Source of the DNA: Pseudomonadota bacterium
GTDB lineage: Bacteria > Myxococcota_A > Polyangia > Haliangiales > Haliangiaceae
Assembly: GCA_022360315.1 (NCBI GenBank)
Contig: JAKSDA010000296.1
Location: 1-54,430, forward strand
Length of the DNA stretch: 54,430 bases
Direction: 5' to 3'
Within the stretch, counting starts at the first letter, position 1, and each line of letters starts with the position of its first letter. The notes beneath the pieces were generated by a model that was not told where the DNA came from, ran no database searches, and saw only the letters and a list, made by a program, of their open reading frames with translations. Of this stretch, positions 17,838 through 26,951 are shown piece after piece. A program made the position numbers and the translations under genes.

Positions 17838-19184
17838 ATGGGCACGCAACGTCGTCCAGCTTCTCACCATCGCTCCGGTGAGAGATGCAAAACAAACCGC
17901 AACGTCCGGACGGCCTCCAGGTCGCTACTCGGATTGGCGGGACTGAGCTTTTTGCTCGGGGCCTGCACAGTTCCCAGCACCGCGCCCCCCGCTCCCACCT
18001 ACTATCCGTCGGGCAGCCACGTCCAGGCGTCGGGTCAAGTGAGTGTCGGGCCCGCGGCTCGGGCCCCGGCCGAGACTCCGACGGTGTACTACCCGCAGAG
18101 CTATCCGCCCGAGCCTCTATACGAGACCATGACTCCGTCTCCGGGCCCCGGGACCGTGTGGATCGACGGCTACTGGCACTGGAATGGTTATGAGTGGCTC
18201 TGGGTGGGTGGCCACTGGGTTGTCGAACGAGACACGTACGTGTACGTCGCGCCGTATTACGACTACGTGGGCGGGCGCTATGTCTACCATTCGGGATACT
18301 GGTCACATCGTCATCACCTGCCGCGCGGAATCTATGTTCGTGACCATCGCGACAGGCGTCCGGCGACGGCCTACTACCCCCGGCCTGGTGTCCGGGTCCG
18401 GGATCACCGTCGTCCAGGAGTTCCGCCTCCCCGCAACAGGCCCCGTCCGGTCCCGCCGCCGCGCAGCAGTGCCCTGCCACCGACCCGCACTGGACCCCGC
18501 TCAGTTCCACCGCCGCGCAGTAGCACCTTGCCACCAGCCCGTACTGGACCCCGCTCGGTTCCGCCGCCCCGTGGCAGCACTTTGCCACCGGCCCGCACTG
18601 GACCTCGCTCAGTGCCGCCGCCCCGTGGCAGCACTTTGCCACCGGCCCGCACTGGACCTCGCTCAGTGCCGCCACCGCGCAGTGGCACCCTGCCGCCGAG
18701 CCGTAGCGGATCTCGCTCGGTTCCGCCGCCTCGCCGCACCACACTGCCACCAGCGCGTACCCGGCCGGCTCCGCGCTTGAGAGGTCCGGCCCGCACTCGT
18801 CCCAACGTACCGCCTCCGCGGGGTCGCAGAACAGTGCCAGGTGCGTCATCCAGCCGCGGGAGCACCATCCGATCGATCTCACCGCATGGCACGGTGCCGC
18901 GTCATCGGGCAGTGCATCCGCGCAGCAGGACAGTACAGCCGCGTACGCAGCCAGCTCGGAATAGCGTCCGCCGGACGCCGCGGGGAACGGCGCCGGCAGC
19001 TTCCAGGGGTCTTCGCCGACCGCCGCGAACAACTGCGCCCCCAGCTCGAACCAGGCAACCGCCGCCACGTCGATCGGCCCCGGCCGCCAAGGGGACCACA
19101 AGCAAGCCACCACCTCGCAATTCGAGATCCAGCCGCAGCAACAAGCCTGCGTCACCGGCCAAGTCGCGCGCTCGCCGCAGATAG
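17838..19184 (+). CDS. Lipoprotein with YWxWxGxxWLWVxGHW module and Pro/Arg repeats
   Basis: A 448-residue protein preceded by GGAGG. After a long basic N-region comes a lipoprotein signal (LGLAGLSFLLGAC, Cys42). The folded part (about 100-165) contains GTVWIDGYWHWNGYEWLWVG and GHWVV, a W-x-W-x-x-G-x-W module found in myxobacterial and planctomycete surface lipoproteins. Residues 201-308 are six 18-residue repeats of the form GPRSVPPPRSSTLPPART; the rest of the tail stays Pro/Arg rich. Such a basic, extended tail may bind polyanions (inference). Confidence 0.6.
   Translation: MGTQRRPASHHRSGERCKTNRNVRTASRSLLGLAGLSFLLGACTVPSTAPPAPTYYPSGSHVQASGQVSVGPAARAPAETPTVYYPQSYPPEPLYETMTPSPGPGTVWIDGYWHWNGYEWLWVGGHWVVERDTYVYVAPYYDYVGGRYVYHSGYWSHRHHLPRGIYVRDHRDRRPATAYYPRPGVRVRDHRRPGVPPPRNRPRPVPPPRSSALPPTRTGPRSVPPPRSSTLPPARTGPRSVPPPRGSTLPPARTGPRSVPPPRGSTLPPARTGPRSVPPPRSGTLPPSRSGSRSVPPPRRTTLPPARTRPAPRLRGPARTRPNVPPPRGRRTVPGASSSRGSTIRSISPHGTVPRHRAVHPRSRTVQPRTQPARNSVRRTPRGTAPAASRGLRRPPRTTAPPARTRQPPPRRSAPAAKGTTSKPPPRNSRSSRSNKPASPAKSRARRR
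18438..18761 (+). repeat. Six tandem 54-bp units
   Basis: Six contiguous 54-bp units encode the 18-residue Pro/Arg repeats; units three and four are almost identical in DNA (GTGGCAGCACTTTGCCACCG shared), and the outer ones diverge. The array is likely to vary in copy number between strains. Confidence 0.8.
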
Positions 19185-19216
19185 AACCCTTCTACACATG
19201 ATCGCGTTGGCAAGGT

Positions 19217-19303
19217 GCAACGTGATTGTACGAGGCCCGAGCGCTTTGCACTCGGGCTTATTTTGCACTCGGGCTTATTATTATGTTTGGACAAAGCCTC
19301 CCC
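19217..19303. repeat. Repeat with GCCCGAG/CTCGGGC hairpin, related to 51532-51602
   Basis: The stem GCCCGAG (19235-19241) / CTCGGGC (19251-19257) is followed by TTATTTT, so on the plus strand it can act as an intrinsic terminator of the lipoprotein gene. The 18-bp TTTGCACTCGGGCTTATT is then nearly duplicated (19244-19261 and 19262-19279). A similar stretch, with the same flanking GTGAYTGT and TTTGGACAA, lies at 51532-51602. Confidence 0.6.
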
Positions 19304-19316
19304 GGCGAGTGACGGC

Positions 19317-20801
19317 TCAACGTGGCATCAGCTGGTGGCGCTTGAGCAACTCGCGCAGGTGGTAGCGGGTGAGCCCGGCCTCTTGAGCTGAGCGGCTGAT
19401 GTTGCCGTTGTTGCGCTCCATCAACGCCTTGAGATAGGCGCTCTCGAACGCGTCGACAACTGTCTGCTTGGCCTGTTTGAACCCGTATCCAGCTTTGAAC
19501 AGACCCGGGTCGAAAATGGCCGGGCCGCTGGCATCGTCTCGTTGAATGGCCTCGCCGACCGTACCCGAAATACCCATGAGAATGGCTGCCCGCCTTGCTG
19601 CGGCAGCTCCGGTCTGCATGAGATCGTGCGAGACCAGTGGAGAAAGACCCGACTCTTGACCGAAAACAAGATCCGAACGGGTAATCACAGGACCGTCCGA
19701 CAGTGACGCAGCTCGCTCCACGACATTGCGCAGCTCGCGCACATTGCCGGGCCATGCATAGCCAAAAAGCGCGTTCATCGCGTCCTGGCCAAACGACATA
19801 GCCACACCGCGCCGAGACACGATCTCGCGCAGAAACTGCTGAGCCATGAGCGGGATATCCTCGCGCCGTTCGCGTAGTGGCGGCAGCTCGATGTGCACGA
19901 CCGACAGCCTGAAATAGAGATCCTCGCGGAAGTTTCCCGCATTGACCTCGGCGCGCAGATCTCGGTTGGTCGCCGCAACCACACGCACGTCGACCTTGAT
20001 CGTTCGATCTCCTCCCACCCGCTTGATCTCCCGTTGCTCGAGCACGCGAAGGAGCTTGGGTTGCAGAGAGATGTCCAATTCGCCAATCTCGTCGAGAAAG
20101 ATCGTCCCGCGGTCGGCCTGCTCAAAACAGCCGTGATGTTGCCCCACAGCACCGGTAAAGGAACCCTTCTCGTGGCCGAAGAGCGTGGATTCGATGAGCT
20201 CGCGCGGGATCGCACTGCAGTCCAGAACAACAAACGGCTGATCTTTGCGCTGCGAGGCACTGTGAATGGCTCGAGCGATGAGCTCTTTGCCGGTACCGGT
20301 TTCGCCCGCGATCATACAGGTCAACTCGGATGGTGCCACCCGCGCCAGTTGCGCAAAAATTTCGCGCATAGCCGACGATGTGCCAATGACCTGGTCGAAC
20401 CGATCTTCTGTGGACAGCTCGATTTCCACTACATCCTGAAGGGGTTGAAACTGAATCTGGGTGTTGCCAATACGGAAAGTCGTGCCGGGTCGCAATTTGA
20501 CCTCGCGGACCCTGAGATCCCCGACAAACGTGCCGTTGCTAGAATCGAGGTCGCGCAGCCAGTAACCGTCGTCGCGCACGGCGACATCGAAGTGAGTTGC
20601 CGAGACGGCTTTGTCTTGTAGCACAATGTCGTTGATGATGCTGCGTCCGCCCGAGCAGCGCGTCTTGTCGATCTCGACTTCCTGGGCTTTTTTGGTTCCG
20701 TCGAGCACGACCAGCTTGGCCTTGCGAAGACGCCGCACCGTGGCCCGCTCGCCTTCGAAGACGGTAGTCACTCCTGCGTCGCCGTGAAGGGTTCGCTCCA
20801 T
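19317..20801 (-). CDS. FHA-type sigma-54 transcriptional activator (NtrC family)
   Basis: A 494-residue regulator. Residues about 28-118 form an FHA phosphothreonine-binding domain (CSGGRSIINDIVL, SATHFDV, DLDSSNGTFVG, GTTFRIGNTQI). A sigma-54-interacting AAA+ domain follows: Walker A GETGTGKELIARAIH, the sigma-54 loop GSFTGA (Ser for the usual Ala), Walker B GTIFLDEIGELD and the arginine-finger region FREDLYFRLSVV. The C-terminus (GNISRSAQEAGLTRYHLREL) is a Fis-type HTH. There is no receiver domain, so activity is expected to be switched by Ser/Thr kinases through the FHA domain; two such kinases are encoded at 34.8-41.7 kb, but a link is only inference. Confidence 0.9.
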   Translation of the reverse strand: MERTLHGDAGVTTVFEGERATVRRLRKAKLVVLDGTKKAQEVEIDKTRCSGGRSIINDIVLQDKAVSATHFDVAVRDDGYWLRDLDSSNGTFVGDLRVREVKLRPGTTFRIGNTQIQFQPLQDVVEIELSTEDRFDQVIGTSSAMREIFAQLARVAPSELTCMIAGETGTGKELIARAIHSASQRKDQPFVVLDCSAIPRELIESTLFGHEKGSFTGAVGQHHGCFEQADRGTIFLDEIGELDISLQPKLLRVLEQREIKRVGGDRTIKVDVRVVAATNRDLRAEVNAGNFREDLYFRLSVVHIELPPLRERREDIPLMAQQFLREIVSRRGVAMSFGQDAMNALFGYAWPGNVRELRNVVERAASLSDGPVITRSDLVFGQESGLSPLVSHDLMQTGAAAARRAAILMGISGTVGEAIQRDDASGPAIFDPGLFKAGYGFKQAKQTVVDAFESAYLKALMERNNGNISRSAQEAGLTRYHLRELLKRHQLMPR

Positions 20802-20921
20802 TGCGGGCAGACTAGCCCGGATCGAACATTACGGCAATATCACGGACCCGGGCGAAAAAACCGCTCTAGCCCGGATTATTCGTCACGGTACTGCCGCTCT
20901 TCGCGCAAATGCGTTTCTGTT

Positions 20922-21638
20922 TTAGTTGATCCACTTGCCGGGATCGTCATCGTCCCGAACCACGGTCAGGTGACGGCGCATGCGTTTGTGCCGCCAGCGC
21001 AGGTACCACAATCGGGGACTCCACCTACCGCTGGTAAGCATCCACGCCAGCACCATGGCAGCGGCGTAGGCCGCGCCGTCGACCCAGCGCTGACCGAGCA
21101 GGATAAACAGGGCGACGAAGCCGATGATCCCGAACATCAGTTGTTTGCCCGTCATGGGCAATACGCCAAAAAACGACACCGGATGGTCGGCGAAGAGGAC
21201 GCCATAGGCGACAAATCCCGCGTAGATGAATGCATCGAGTCCGGCGATCCAGGTCGGATCGCCGAGCAGAAGCCCAGTAAGAGACCCGATGGTCGTGGCC
21301 GCCAGGGAAGTCCACAGGGCGAAGAGCAGAAACTTCTTGGTCCCCCACAAGCGCTCGAGAGTTGGCAAGAGCAGCCACAAAAGCAGCGCGTCGAAAAACA
21401 GAGAGATGAACTCGATCTGCAGAATCGGACTGGTGACCAGCGTCCAAATCTTGAATTCATGCCACACATGCGTGGAATTGGCGCTGAGCCACTCCCGGAT
21501 CGTCTGTCGGACCCCTTCCTCCGAAATTAGGTAGAGCAGGGATAATCCGACCTCGGCGAACAGCAGGTAGAGAGCGCCCCGGGTGATGCGCGAGTTCGCA
21601 AAGGCGTGGCGGAAGTTTCTCTGGCGACCTCGGCTCAT
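20922..21638 (-). CDS. Rhomboid-like membrane protein, catalytic residues apparently lost
   Basis: A 238-residue protein with about six transmembrane helices in the rhomboid order. KIWTLVTSPILQ is the usual W-x-L-x-T-x-x-L element and LERLWGTKKFLLFALW matches the L-E-x-x-W-G-x-x-R-F-L strand. The G-x-S-G-x-x-Y active-site segment reads GLDAFIYA (133-140), with Asp instead of the nucleophilic Ser, and the helix-6 region WVDGAAYAAAM has no His. This suggests an inactive rhomboid. The C-terminal tail is basic and cytosolic. Confidence 0.65.
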   Translation of the reverse strand: MSRGRQRNFRHAFANSRITRGALYLLFAEVGLSLLYLISEEGVRQTIREWLSANSTHVWHEFKIWTLVTSPILQIEFISLFFDALLLWLLLPTLERLWGTKKFLLFALWTSLAATTIGSLTGLLLGDPTWIAGLDAFIYAGFVAYGVLFADHPVSFFGVLPMTGKQLMFGIIGFVALFILLGQRWVDGAAYAAAMVLAWMLTSGRWSPRLWYLRWRHKRMRRHLTVVRDDDDPGKWIN

Positions 21639-21703
21639 ACCTTAGAAGATAGATTGCCCGGCCGGCCAGAGCAAGTTGCTGCTCGCGACGGTGGGCCGAA
21701 CCG

Positions 21704-21759
21704 GGCGGGCCGGCAAGGAATGCGAAGCGGCCGGGCGGCGGGCTCTTCGATCGGTGGGC
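21704..21759. repeat. Copy of the ATGCGAAGCGG dispersed repeat
   Basis: GGCAAGGAATGCGAAGCGGC (21711-21730) followed by CGGGCGGCGGGCTCTTCGATCG. The reverse complement of 31441-31500 matches it over about 56 bp with roughly ten differences by eye. It lies at the 3' end of the minus-strand lipoprotein gene at 21765. Confidence 0.6.
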
Positions 21760-21764
21760 TGGCT

Positions 21765-22484
21765 CTACTGGACGACCGCGAACTCGAGATTACCCAGATC
21801 GTTGAGGTGATTGCCAAAGTCGAGCGAGCTCCTGCGCACGAGCGAATCGCCCAGGACGACCTGTCCGTCGAGCAAGCTCACCTGAAGCCGGTAGCTGCCG
21901 AGGGGGAGGAAAGGTGTATGGGCCTGGAAGTCCGAGCAGTCATAGAGATCGTCGTCGATGAATGTGCCTCCGATGAGCTCACTGCGCAGGGCAGTCGTAT
22001 CACCTCCGACGTCGGCACAGCTGCGACTCGCAGTGTTTTCGGTGATCGACCAGGTGAAGAAAAACTGGCCGCGATTGATTGTGAACGAGAAGTCCAGATC
22101 GACATCGGGTCTGTCCTCGTCGAGACTCACCTCCACTGCGTCGGATTGAGCGATCAGATTGCTCGGGCTCGGATTGCCGTCGTAGAGGTTGATATGCACC
22201 TCGTATGTGCCATAGGGGATGTCCGAGACCAGACCCCGGTTGCGATCACAGTCGAACAGGTCGACGAGCCTGTCATTCGAACTACTTGTGGGCGTCGAGA
22301 CCACTTCTATGGTCTCGCCAGCCCGGCAAGCTGCCACGTCGGGATTGCTTACCTGGGGATCGCCGGCAATGAGGGTCCAGGTCACGTCGAGGGTTGCGTC
22401 GTCATCCTCCACAAGAATGATGCAACCTGTTCCCAGCTGCATCAGAGCAATACTCAAAAAGGCTGCAAAAACTAATTTCTTCAT
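21765..22484 (-). CDS. Lipoprotein with two related beta domains, unknown
   Basis: A 239-residue lipoprotein. I start at the ATG at 22484 with GGAG in front; the signal is MKKLVFAAFLSIALMQLGTGC (Cys21). The mature protein contains two comparable halves: TLDVTWTLIAG, VDLFDCDRNRGL, IPYGTYEVHINLYDG, and later FFFTWSITEN, LYDCSDFQAHTPFLPLGSYRLQVSLLDG. Each has a conserved Cys pair and a short Asp-Cys turn, so it looks like an internal duplication of an immunoglobulin-like fold. No catalytic motif is seen. The neighbouring gene at 22705 encodes another lipoprotein with a similar Cys/Asp pattern. Confidence 0.6.
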   Translation of the reverse strand: MKKLVFAAFLSIALMQLGTGCIILVEDDDATLDVTWTLIAGDPQVSNPDVAACRAGETIEVVSTPTSSSNDRLVDLFDCDRNRGLVSDIPYGTYEVHINLYDGNPSPSNLIAQSDAVEVSLDEDRPDVDLDFSFTINRGQFFFTWSITENTASRSCADVGGDTTALRSELIGGTFIDDDLYDCSDFQAHTPFLPLGSYRLQVSLLDGQVVLGDSLVRRSSLDFGNHLNDLGNLEFAVVQ

Positions 22485-22704
22485 CTGTTTTTCTCCGTCC
22501 ATGAAAAGCTCTAGAAACAAAAACGCTAGCCCACAATCGACGTCTGTCTCTGTGAATCATGCAAGTGAAGCGCGCAACGTGCGCCGACATCACCTGATCG
22601 GTTTTGGCCAGGGGAAGAGTATGGGCGATTGCAAAGTGTATGGGCAAGACGGGCAGCCATTCCTGGTCCTACTGCGTTTTTCATCCAATTCACAGTGATC
22701 CATG

Positions 22705-23256
22705 TCATGGGGCAAACTTTGCCGAGTTCTGCCCAGTGCCATCTCGCATGCAAGTGCAACTCGTAGCTGAAGAGCATCCGGTTGTCTGAGCGACGATGAG
22801 TAGTGAATTCAAGGTAACCACCTCGCCGTTGGAGACCTCGCGGGCGATGGGAGGTGGAACAGTGAATGTCGCGGCGTCGGGACGGCGGGCATCGTCGCAA
22901 ATTGGCTCGATCCACAAAAGCTGCCGTCCCTCGTCGATCACAAAGTCGGTGACCCCCCGGTTGGCGGAACATTTGAACGCGACGCACCGGGTATCGGGCG
23001 TGCAATCGTCGGGTTCCGGATCTGACTGAGAGGCATCGGTATTCCACCGCAAATGCACACTGTTGATCCGTGCTTCCGAACAAGACGCAACCGGCTGGCC
23101 CGAAAACGTGCGAATCGACCAGCTGAACTCGGCCGCCGCGCCCTTTACTTCGACGCAAGCCGCGCAGGGGATAAGTGCCACGGCGACTGCCAGGGCAGTA
23201 CAATGCGATGATCTGTACAACCACCATTCGACTGCTGCAAAAACGCTGCTATTCAT
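22705..23256 (-). CDS. Lipoprotein, unknown
   Basis: A 183-residue protein with a signal ending in ALIPCAAC (Cys34). The mature part has AEFSWSIRTFSGQ and CSEARINSVHLRW, like the F-x-W-S strand of the next gene, and several Cys residues probably paired as disulfides. The rest (CTPDTRCVAF, PICDDARRPDA) looks like a small secreted domain. It is the first gene of a minus-strand pair with the lipoprotein at 21765; about 220 bp without a gene lie between them. Confidence 0.5.
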   Translation of the reverse strand: MNSSVFAAVEWWLYRSSHCTALAVAVALIPCAACVEVKGAAAEFSWSIRTFSGQPVASCSEARINSVHLRWNTDASQSDPEPDDCTPDTRCVAFKCSANRGVTDFVIDEGRQLLWIEPICDDARRPDAATFTVPPPIAREVSNGEVVTLNSLLIVAQTTGCSSATSCTCMRDGTGQNSAKFAP

Positions 23257-23509
23257 TCTGCCTGCACTGTTTCGAGAGCCAGCCGCAGCGGACTGGGTTG
23301 GGGTGAAACACCGGACACCTCACCAATCGCTACCTCGCAGCGGTCGGGCGGCAAAACCGGGCCGGCGGGCGAGTAATCTCCCCGGCCAGAGATGCGAAAC
23401 CACACCAGCGATGCCGCGCAACGCCAGCTCGCGTCCGGATTGTCCCATTCTCCATGCGGTCTTGATTTGACCTCCCCACGAGCCTCATGCTACTTGCTAA
23501 ACATCCGAT

Positions 23510-24205
23510 ATGCTAGAACTCCTGCCTACCTTGGCGGCCAGTGAGCTCGACCTTTGGTCGCTCGTGGCCAAAGCTCATTGGGTTGTAAAGGCCGTCATGA
23601 TTCTGCTGGTCATGATGTCCATCTTCAGCTGGTACATCATTGGCTACAAGTACTTCATCATCCGCAGAGCAACCCGTGAGGGCTCCCTCTTCCTCGACTC
23701 GTTTTGGCGTTCGCGCGATATCGAGCAGATTTACAAGCACGCCAAGGCTCTTCGGCGCAGTCCCATTTCCTCTGTATTTTTAGCAGGTTACACAGAGCTG
23801 GCACGACTTACCTCGGATGTGCGACCCGACCGCGACCGGGAGGCGGACCTCGAGAACGTACAACGCGCCCTGCATCGGGCTCAGACCACGGAGACCACCA
23901 AGCTGGAGAGCATGGTGCCATTTTTGGCCACGACCGGCTCTGCGGCCCCGTTTATTGGCCTGTTTGGTACTGTTTGGGGCATCATGAACTCGTTCTCGTC
24001 GATGGCCAGCAGCTCTCCGACCATCCAGACCGTGGCTCCGGGCATTGCCGAGGCTCTTTTTGCCACGGCCATCGGACTGATTGCAGCCATCCCGGCCGTC
24101 ATGGCGTACAATTACTTCCAGCGGCGTATTCGGGTTCAGGTGTCGCATATGGATACATTCGAGAAAGACTACCTGAACATCATCCGGAGACACTTCCTGT
24201 CCTGA
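23510..24205 (+). CDS. tolQ: TolQ, proton-channel subunit
   Basis: A 231-residue inner-membrane protein with three transmembrane helices of the MotA/TolQ/ExbB fold: VVKAVMILLVMMSIFSWYII, ATTGSAAPFIGLFGTVWGIM and AEALFATAIGLIAAIPAVMAYNYF. TTETTKLESMVPFLATTGSAAPFIGLFGTV is read as the characteristic family block around helix 2. With TolR it uses proton flow to energise TolA. It is first in a compact plus-strand operon with tolR (9 bp apart), tolA and tolB. TolQ and ExbB are hard to tell apart alone; the following tolA and tolB decide it. Confidence 0.9.
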   Translation: MLELLPTLAASELDLWSLVAKAHWVVKAVMILLVMMSIFSWYIIGYKYFIIRRATREGSLFLDSFWRSRDIEQIYKHAKALRRSPISSVFLAGYTELARLTSDVRPDRDREADLENVQRALHRAQTTETTKLESMVPFLATTGSAAPFIGLFGTVWGIMNSFSSMASSSPTIQTVAPGIAEALFATAIGLIAAIPAVMAYNYFQRRIRVQVSHMDTFEKDYLNIIRRHFLS

Positions 24206-24214
24206 GATAACGCC

Positions 24215-24688
24215 ATGGGGATGCAAGTCGGCTTGAAAGGCAGCGGCGACGATCTCAATAGTGAGATCAACGTCACTCCATTCGTGGATGTGATGCTCGT
24301 TCTTCTGGTGATCTTCATGATCACAGCACCCATGATGAACACCGGTGTCGACATCTCACTGCCGCAGATCGCGGCCGAGAACCTCGAAGATCCCGAGGGC
24401 AAGCTGGTCCTGAGCATCGACAAGAACCGCTTGCTCTATCTGGGCAAGACCCGGGTCAAATGGGCTGATTTATCGGTGAAGCTTTCGACCAATCAGCGCG
24501 TACAAGTCGAGAAGGAGCTCTACATCGAAGCTGATCAATCTCTGCCCTACGGAGTTGTAGTTACTGCCATGGCGACGGCCAAACAAGCGGGTGTTGCGAA
24601 AGTCATGATGCTGACCGATCCATCCGCGCAGATCAAAGTCGAAGAGCTCGACAGCATGGCCAGTGGGGCCAAATCGGCCGAGCAGTGA
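24215..24688 (+). CDS. tolR: TolR, proton-channel subunit
   Basis: A 157-residue ExbD/TolR protein with a single N-terminal helix, NVTPFVDVMLVLLVIFMITA; the Asp in FVDVML is the proton-carrying residue. The periplasmic part (VVLS-type strand KLVLSIDKNRLLYLG, ELYIEADQSLPYGVV, AKQAGVAKVMMLTD) matches the family fold. It works with TolQ. Confidence 0.9.
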   Translation: MGMQVGLKGSGDDLNSEINVTPFVDVMLVLLVIFMITAPMMNTGVDISLPQIAAENLEDPEGKLVLSIDKNRLLYLGKTRVKWADLSVKLSTNQRVQVEKELYIEADQSLPYGVVVTAMATAKQAGVAKVMMLTDPSAQIKVEELDSMASGAKSAEQ

Positions 24689-24719
24689 CGATAAATCCGT
24701 GGGTGTCCAGGGATAGACC

Positions 24720-25457
24720 ATGACCACCTCTCATCTCACCGGTGCGATCACGACAACGCTGGTGCACGGCGTCATCGCTGTCACGATCCTGGGTTTTTCT
24801 GACCCATCGGGTTGTGATGCCAACGCCGAGCGCGGCAAATTGAAGATGACCTCCATCGAAGCAGCGCTTGCCTACAAATCCCAGGTGAAGAGCAGACAGC
24901 CGCAAAAGAGGCGCAAGCGCGTGAAGCGCGCCAGGGTCAAGCCGGCCGGGGTTTCGCGCGACGACCAAAAAAAGCTCGTCGCCAGGAAGAAAAAGCCGGC
25001 GCAAACCACCCAGGAGGACTTCGCCGAACAATTTGAAAAGTACAAACAACGGCGGCAACGGGACGACGAGGAAGACGACGAGCCGATCCAGGCGGTCGAC
25101 GACGGCAGCGAAGCGGAACAGGAAGGTGGTTCCTTCGACGGCTCGGAGCACGGGTTTGCCGAAGTGTCCAGGGGTGACCCGTACATGCAGCAACTGGCCA
25201 AGGACGTGTACGCTCTATGGGAATTGCCGACGCTCGAGAAAAACACCGGGACAGCGGTCGGCTGCGTGCGTCTCGCGGTTGGCGGGCGTATCGTCGCCAC
25301 CAAACTGGAGACCAGGTCACGGATTGCAAACCTCGATCGCTCGGTCCGGGTGGCCCTCGACAAACTGAAGAAAAAGCGCAACAAGAACCCCAAGAAGGTA
25401 CCCAAACACCTGCACGAGATCACAACCCAGTGGACATGTTTCAAGCTTTCAGTGTGA
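24720..25457 (+). CDS. tolA: TolA-like periplasm-spanning energy transducer
   Basis: A 245-residue protein with an N-terminal anchor (TTLVHGVIAVTILGF), a long highly charged Lys/Arg/Glu helix (about 45-125) as expected for the periplasmic stalk, and a C-terminal TonB/TolA-like domain (PYMQQLAKDVYALWELPTLE, GCVRLAVGGRIVATKLE). It links TolQR to the outer-membrane side partners TolB and Pal. The stop codon overlaps the tolB start region. Confidence 0.8.
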   Translation: MTTSHLTGAITTTLVHGVIAVTILGFSDPSGCDANAERGKLKMTSIEAALAYKSQVKSRQPQKRRKRVKRARVKPAGVSRDDQKKLVARKKKPAQTTQEDFAEQFEKYKQRRQRDDEEDDEPIQAVDDGSEAEQEGGSFDGSEHGFAEVSRGDPYMQQLAKDVYALWELPTLEKNTGTAVGCVRLAVGGRIVATKLETRSRIANLDRSVRVALDKLKKKRNKNPKKVPKHLHEITTQWTCFKLSV

Positions 25458-26776
25458 AACGGAGCCCGAGGGCGATCGCGTCGATCGTCTTCCTGTTGGC
25501 GAGTATCGGGTTTGTCGGTGTCGACGCTGCAGTCGCACAAGAGCGCGCAGTGGTCATCGACATCGATAACCCGAACCGAATTCTATACCCGATCGCGGTG
25601 CCTCGCGGCGTCGATTCCAACCGCAAGCTATCCAAACAGGTCCAGGCGATCGCCAGTTTTAACCTCGGCGTGGCCGGCTGGTTCAACATTCTCGATCCGC
25701 GTTCGTTCCTGGCCAATCTCAAGGCCGAGGGCCTCGGCATCGAGGTCCAAAAATGGAAAGACATCGGCGCCTTTGGAGTGATGAAATACCAAATTGCCCA
25801 AAATGGCGACGAGATCGAAATTCAATTTCGCCTCTACGAGATCGAAAAAGGCGCGGATCCAGTTCTGTCGCAGACCCATCGAGGCAGCGACGTGCGCATG
25901 CTGGTCCACCGATGGTGCAACGAGGTAGTCGAGTATTTTACCGGAGACAGCGGATTCTTCGGCTCGAAGATCGCATTTGTCCGCCCCCATCGGCGCCGCG
26001 GCAAGGCCATCATGGTCATGGATTTCGACGGAAACGGCGCATATAAGCTGACCCGCAACCGCTCGATCAACATCTTGCCGTCCTTTTCTCCAGACGGTTT
26101 CAGGGTCACTTTCACGTCCTATATGCGCAACAATCCCGACCTCTACCAGGTCAGTGTGAACGGTGGTCGGCCCAAACGCATCAGCAAGCACCGCGGTATG
26201 AACACCGGGGCCGCCTGGTCGCCGGACGGCAGTAAAATTGCCGTCACTCTATCCAAAGACGGCGATCCAGAGATCTATCTGCTCAGCGCGGACACCGGCG
26301 AGATTTTGAGCCGCCTCACGCGGGATCGAGCGATCGACGCATCGCCCGCGTGGTCGCCGACCGGCCGTGAGATCGCCTTCGTGTCAGATCGGGAAGGCGG
26401 GCCGCAGATCTTCGTGATGAACGCCGATGGCAGCAATCAACGCCGGGTGTCCAGCAACGGCAACTACAACACCACGCCGACGTGGTCGCCGCGCAAGAAC
26501 AAGCGACTTTTGGCCTACACCACGCGCGATGGTAGAAAACACGACATCGTGACCCTGGATCTGGACAGCGGCGAGATGGTTCGCATCACCCAAAACCAGG
26601 GTAGCAACGAAGAGCCGAGTTTTTCGCCCAACGGGCATGCAATCGCATTCGCGTCGGTGCGCCGTCGCGGCGGCTCGGGGATCTACGTCGTCAATGCCGA
26701 CGGGACCGGCAAGCAGGTCCGCATATACAAGGGCAAGGTCACCGCAGTCGACTGGGGGCCAGTCGCCGCCTGGTAA
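25436..26776 (+). CDS. tolB: TolB, periplasmic beta-propeller
   Basis: A 446-residue exported protein. The ATG at 25436 gives a usable signal peptide (IASIVFLLASIGFVGVDAAVAQ); a GTG at 25454 overlapping the tolA stop (GTGA) would also work. The N-terminal alpha/beta domain (LGVAGWFNILDPRSFLANLK) is followed by a six-bladed propeller with the repeated motifs SPDG and WSP (FSPDGFRVTFTS, AWSPDGSKIAVTLS, AWSPTGREIAFVSD, TWSPRKNKRLLAY, FSPNGHAIAFAS). It binds Pal, encoded near 12 kb. The reading frame continues upstream only as an overlap inside tolA. Confidence 0.93.
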   Translation: MFQAFSVKRSPRAIASIVFLLASIGFVGVDAAVAQERAVVIDIDNPNRILYPIAVPRGVDSNRKLSKQVQAIASFNLGVAGWFNILDPRSFLANLKAEGLGIEVQKWKDIGAFGVMKYQIAQNGDEIEIQFRLYEIEKGADPVLSQTHRGSDVRMLVHRWCNEVVEYFTGDSGFFGSKIAFVRPHRRRGKAIMVMDFDGNGAYKLTRNRSINILPSFSPDGFRVTFTSYMRNNPDLYQVSVNGGRPKRISKHRGMNTGAAWSPDGSKIAVTLSKDGDPEIYLLSADTGEILSRLTRDRAIDASPAWSPTGREIAFVSDREGGPQIFVMNADGSNQRRVSSNGNYNTTPTWSPRKNKRLLAYTTRDGRKHDIVTLDLDSGEMVRITQNQGSNEEPSFSPNGHAIAFASVRRRGGSGIYVVNADGTGKQVRIYKGKVTAVDWGPVAAW

Positions 26777-26951
26777 AAACCGAAGAGCATCCCACTCCGC
26801 ACAGATCTGCGTGCAAAACGAAGTGGTCTTGCATATGCTGGTCGAGACATCTTTGACCTGAAGGACCACCGAGCGCGATTGGGACGATGAAAAAGCTCGC
26901 CCGCCAACCTCTACAGAGATTGGATCATTCAACAACCAAGCGGAGGACCCG

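Noticed and set aside
18438..18761. Regular repeats that could suggest a CRISPR array
   Set aside because: Units are contiguous without spacers and code for a Pro/Arg protein tail; no cas genes.
17767..19155. 462-codon antisense frame over the lipoprotein with repeats
   Set aside because: Mirror of the repeat array (Cys/Gly repeats from Pro/Arg codons); no start site.
23461..23500. Sigma-70 promoter before tolQ (TTGACC)
   Set aside because: No acceptable -10 hexamer at 16-18 bp spacing; not reported as a feature.
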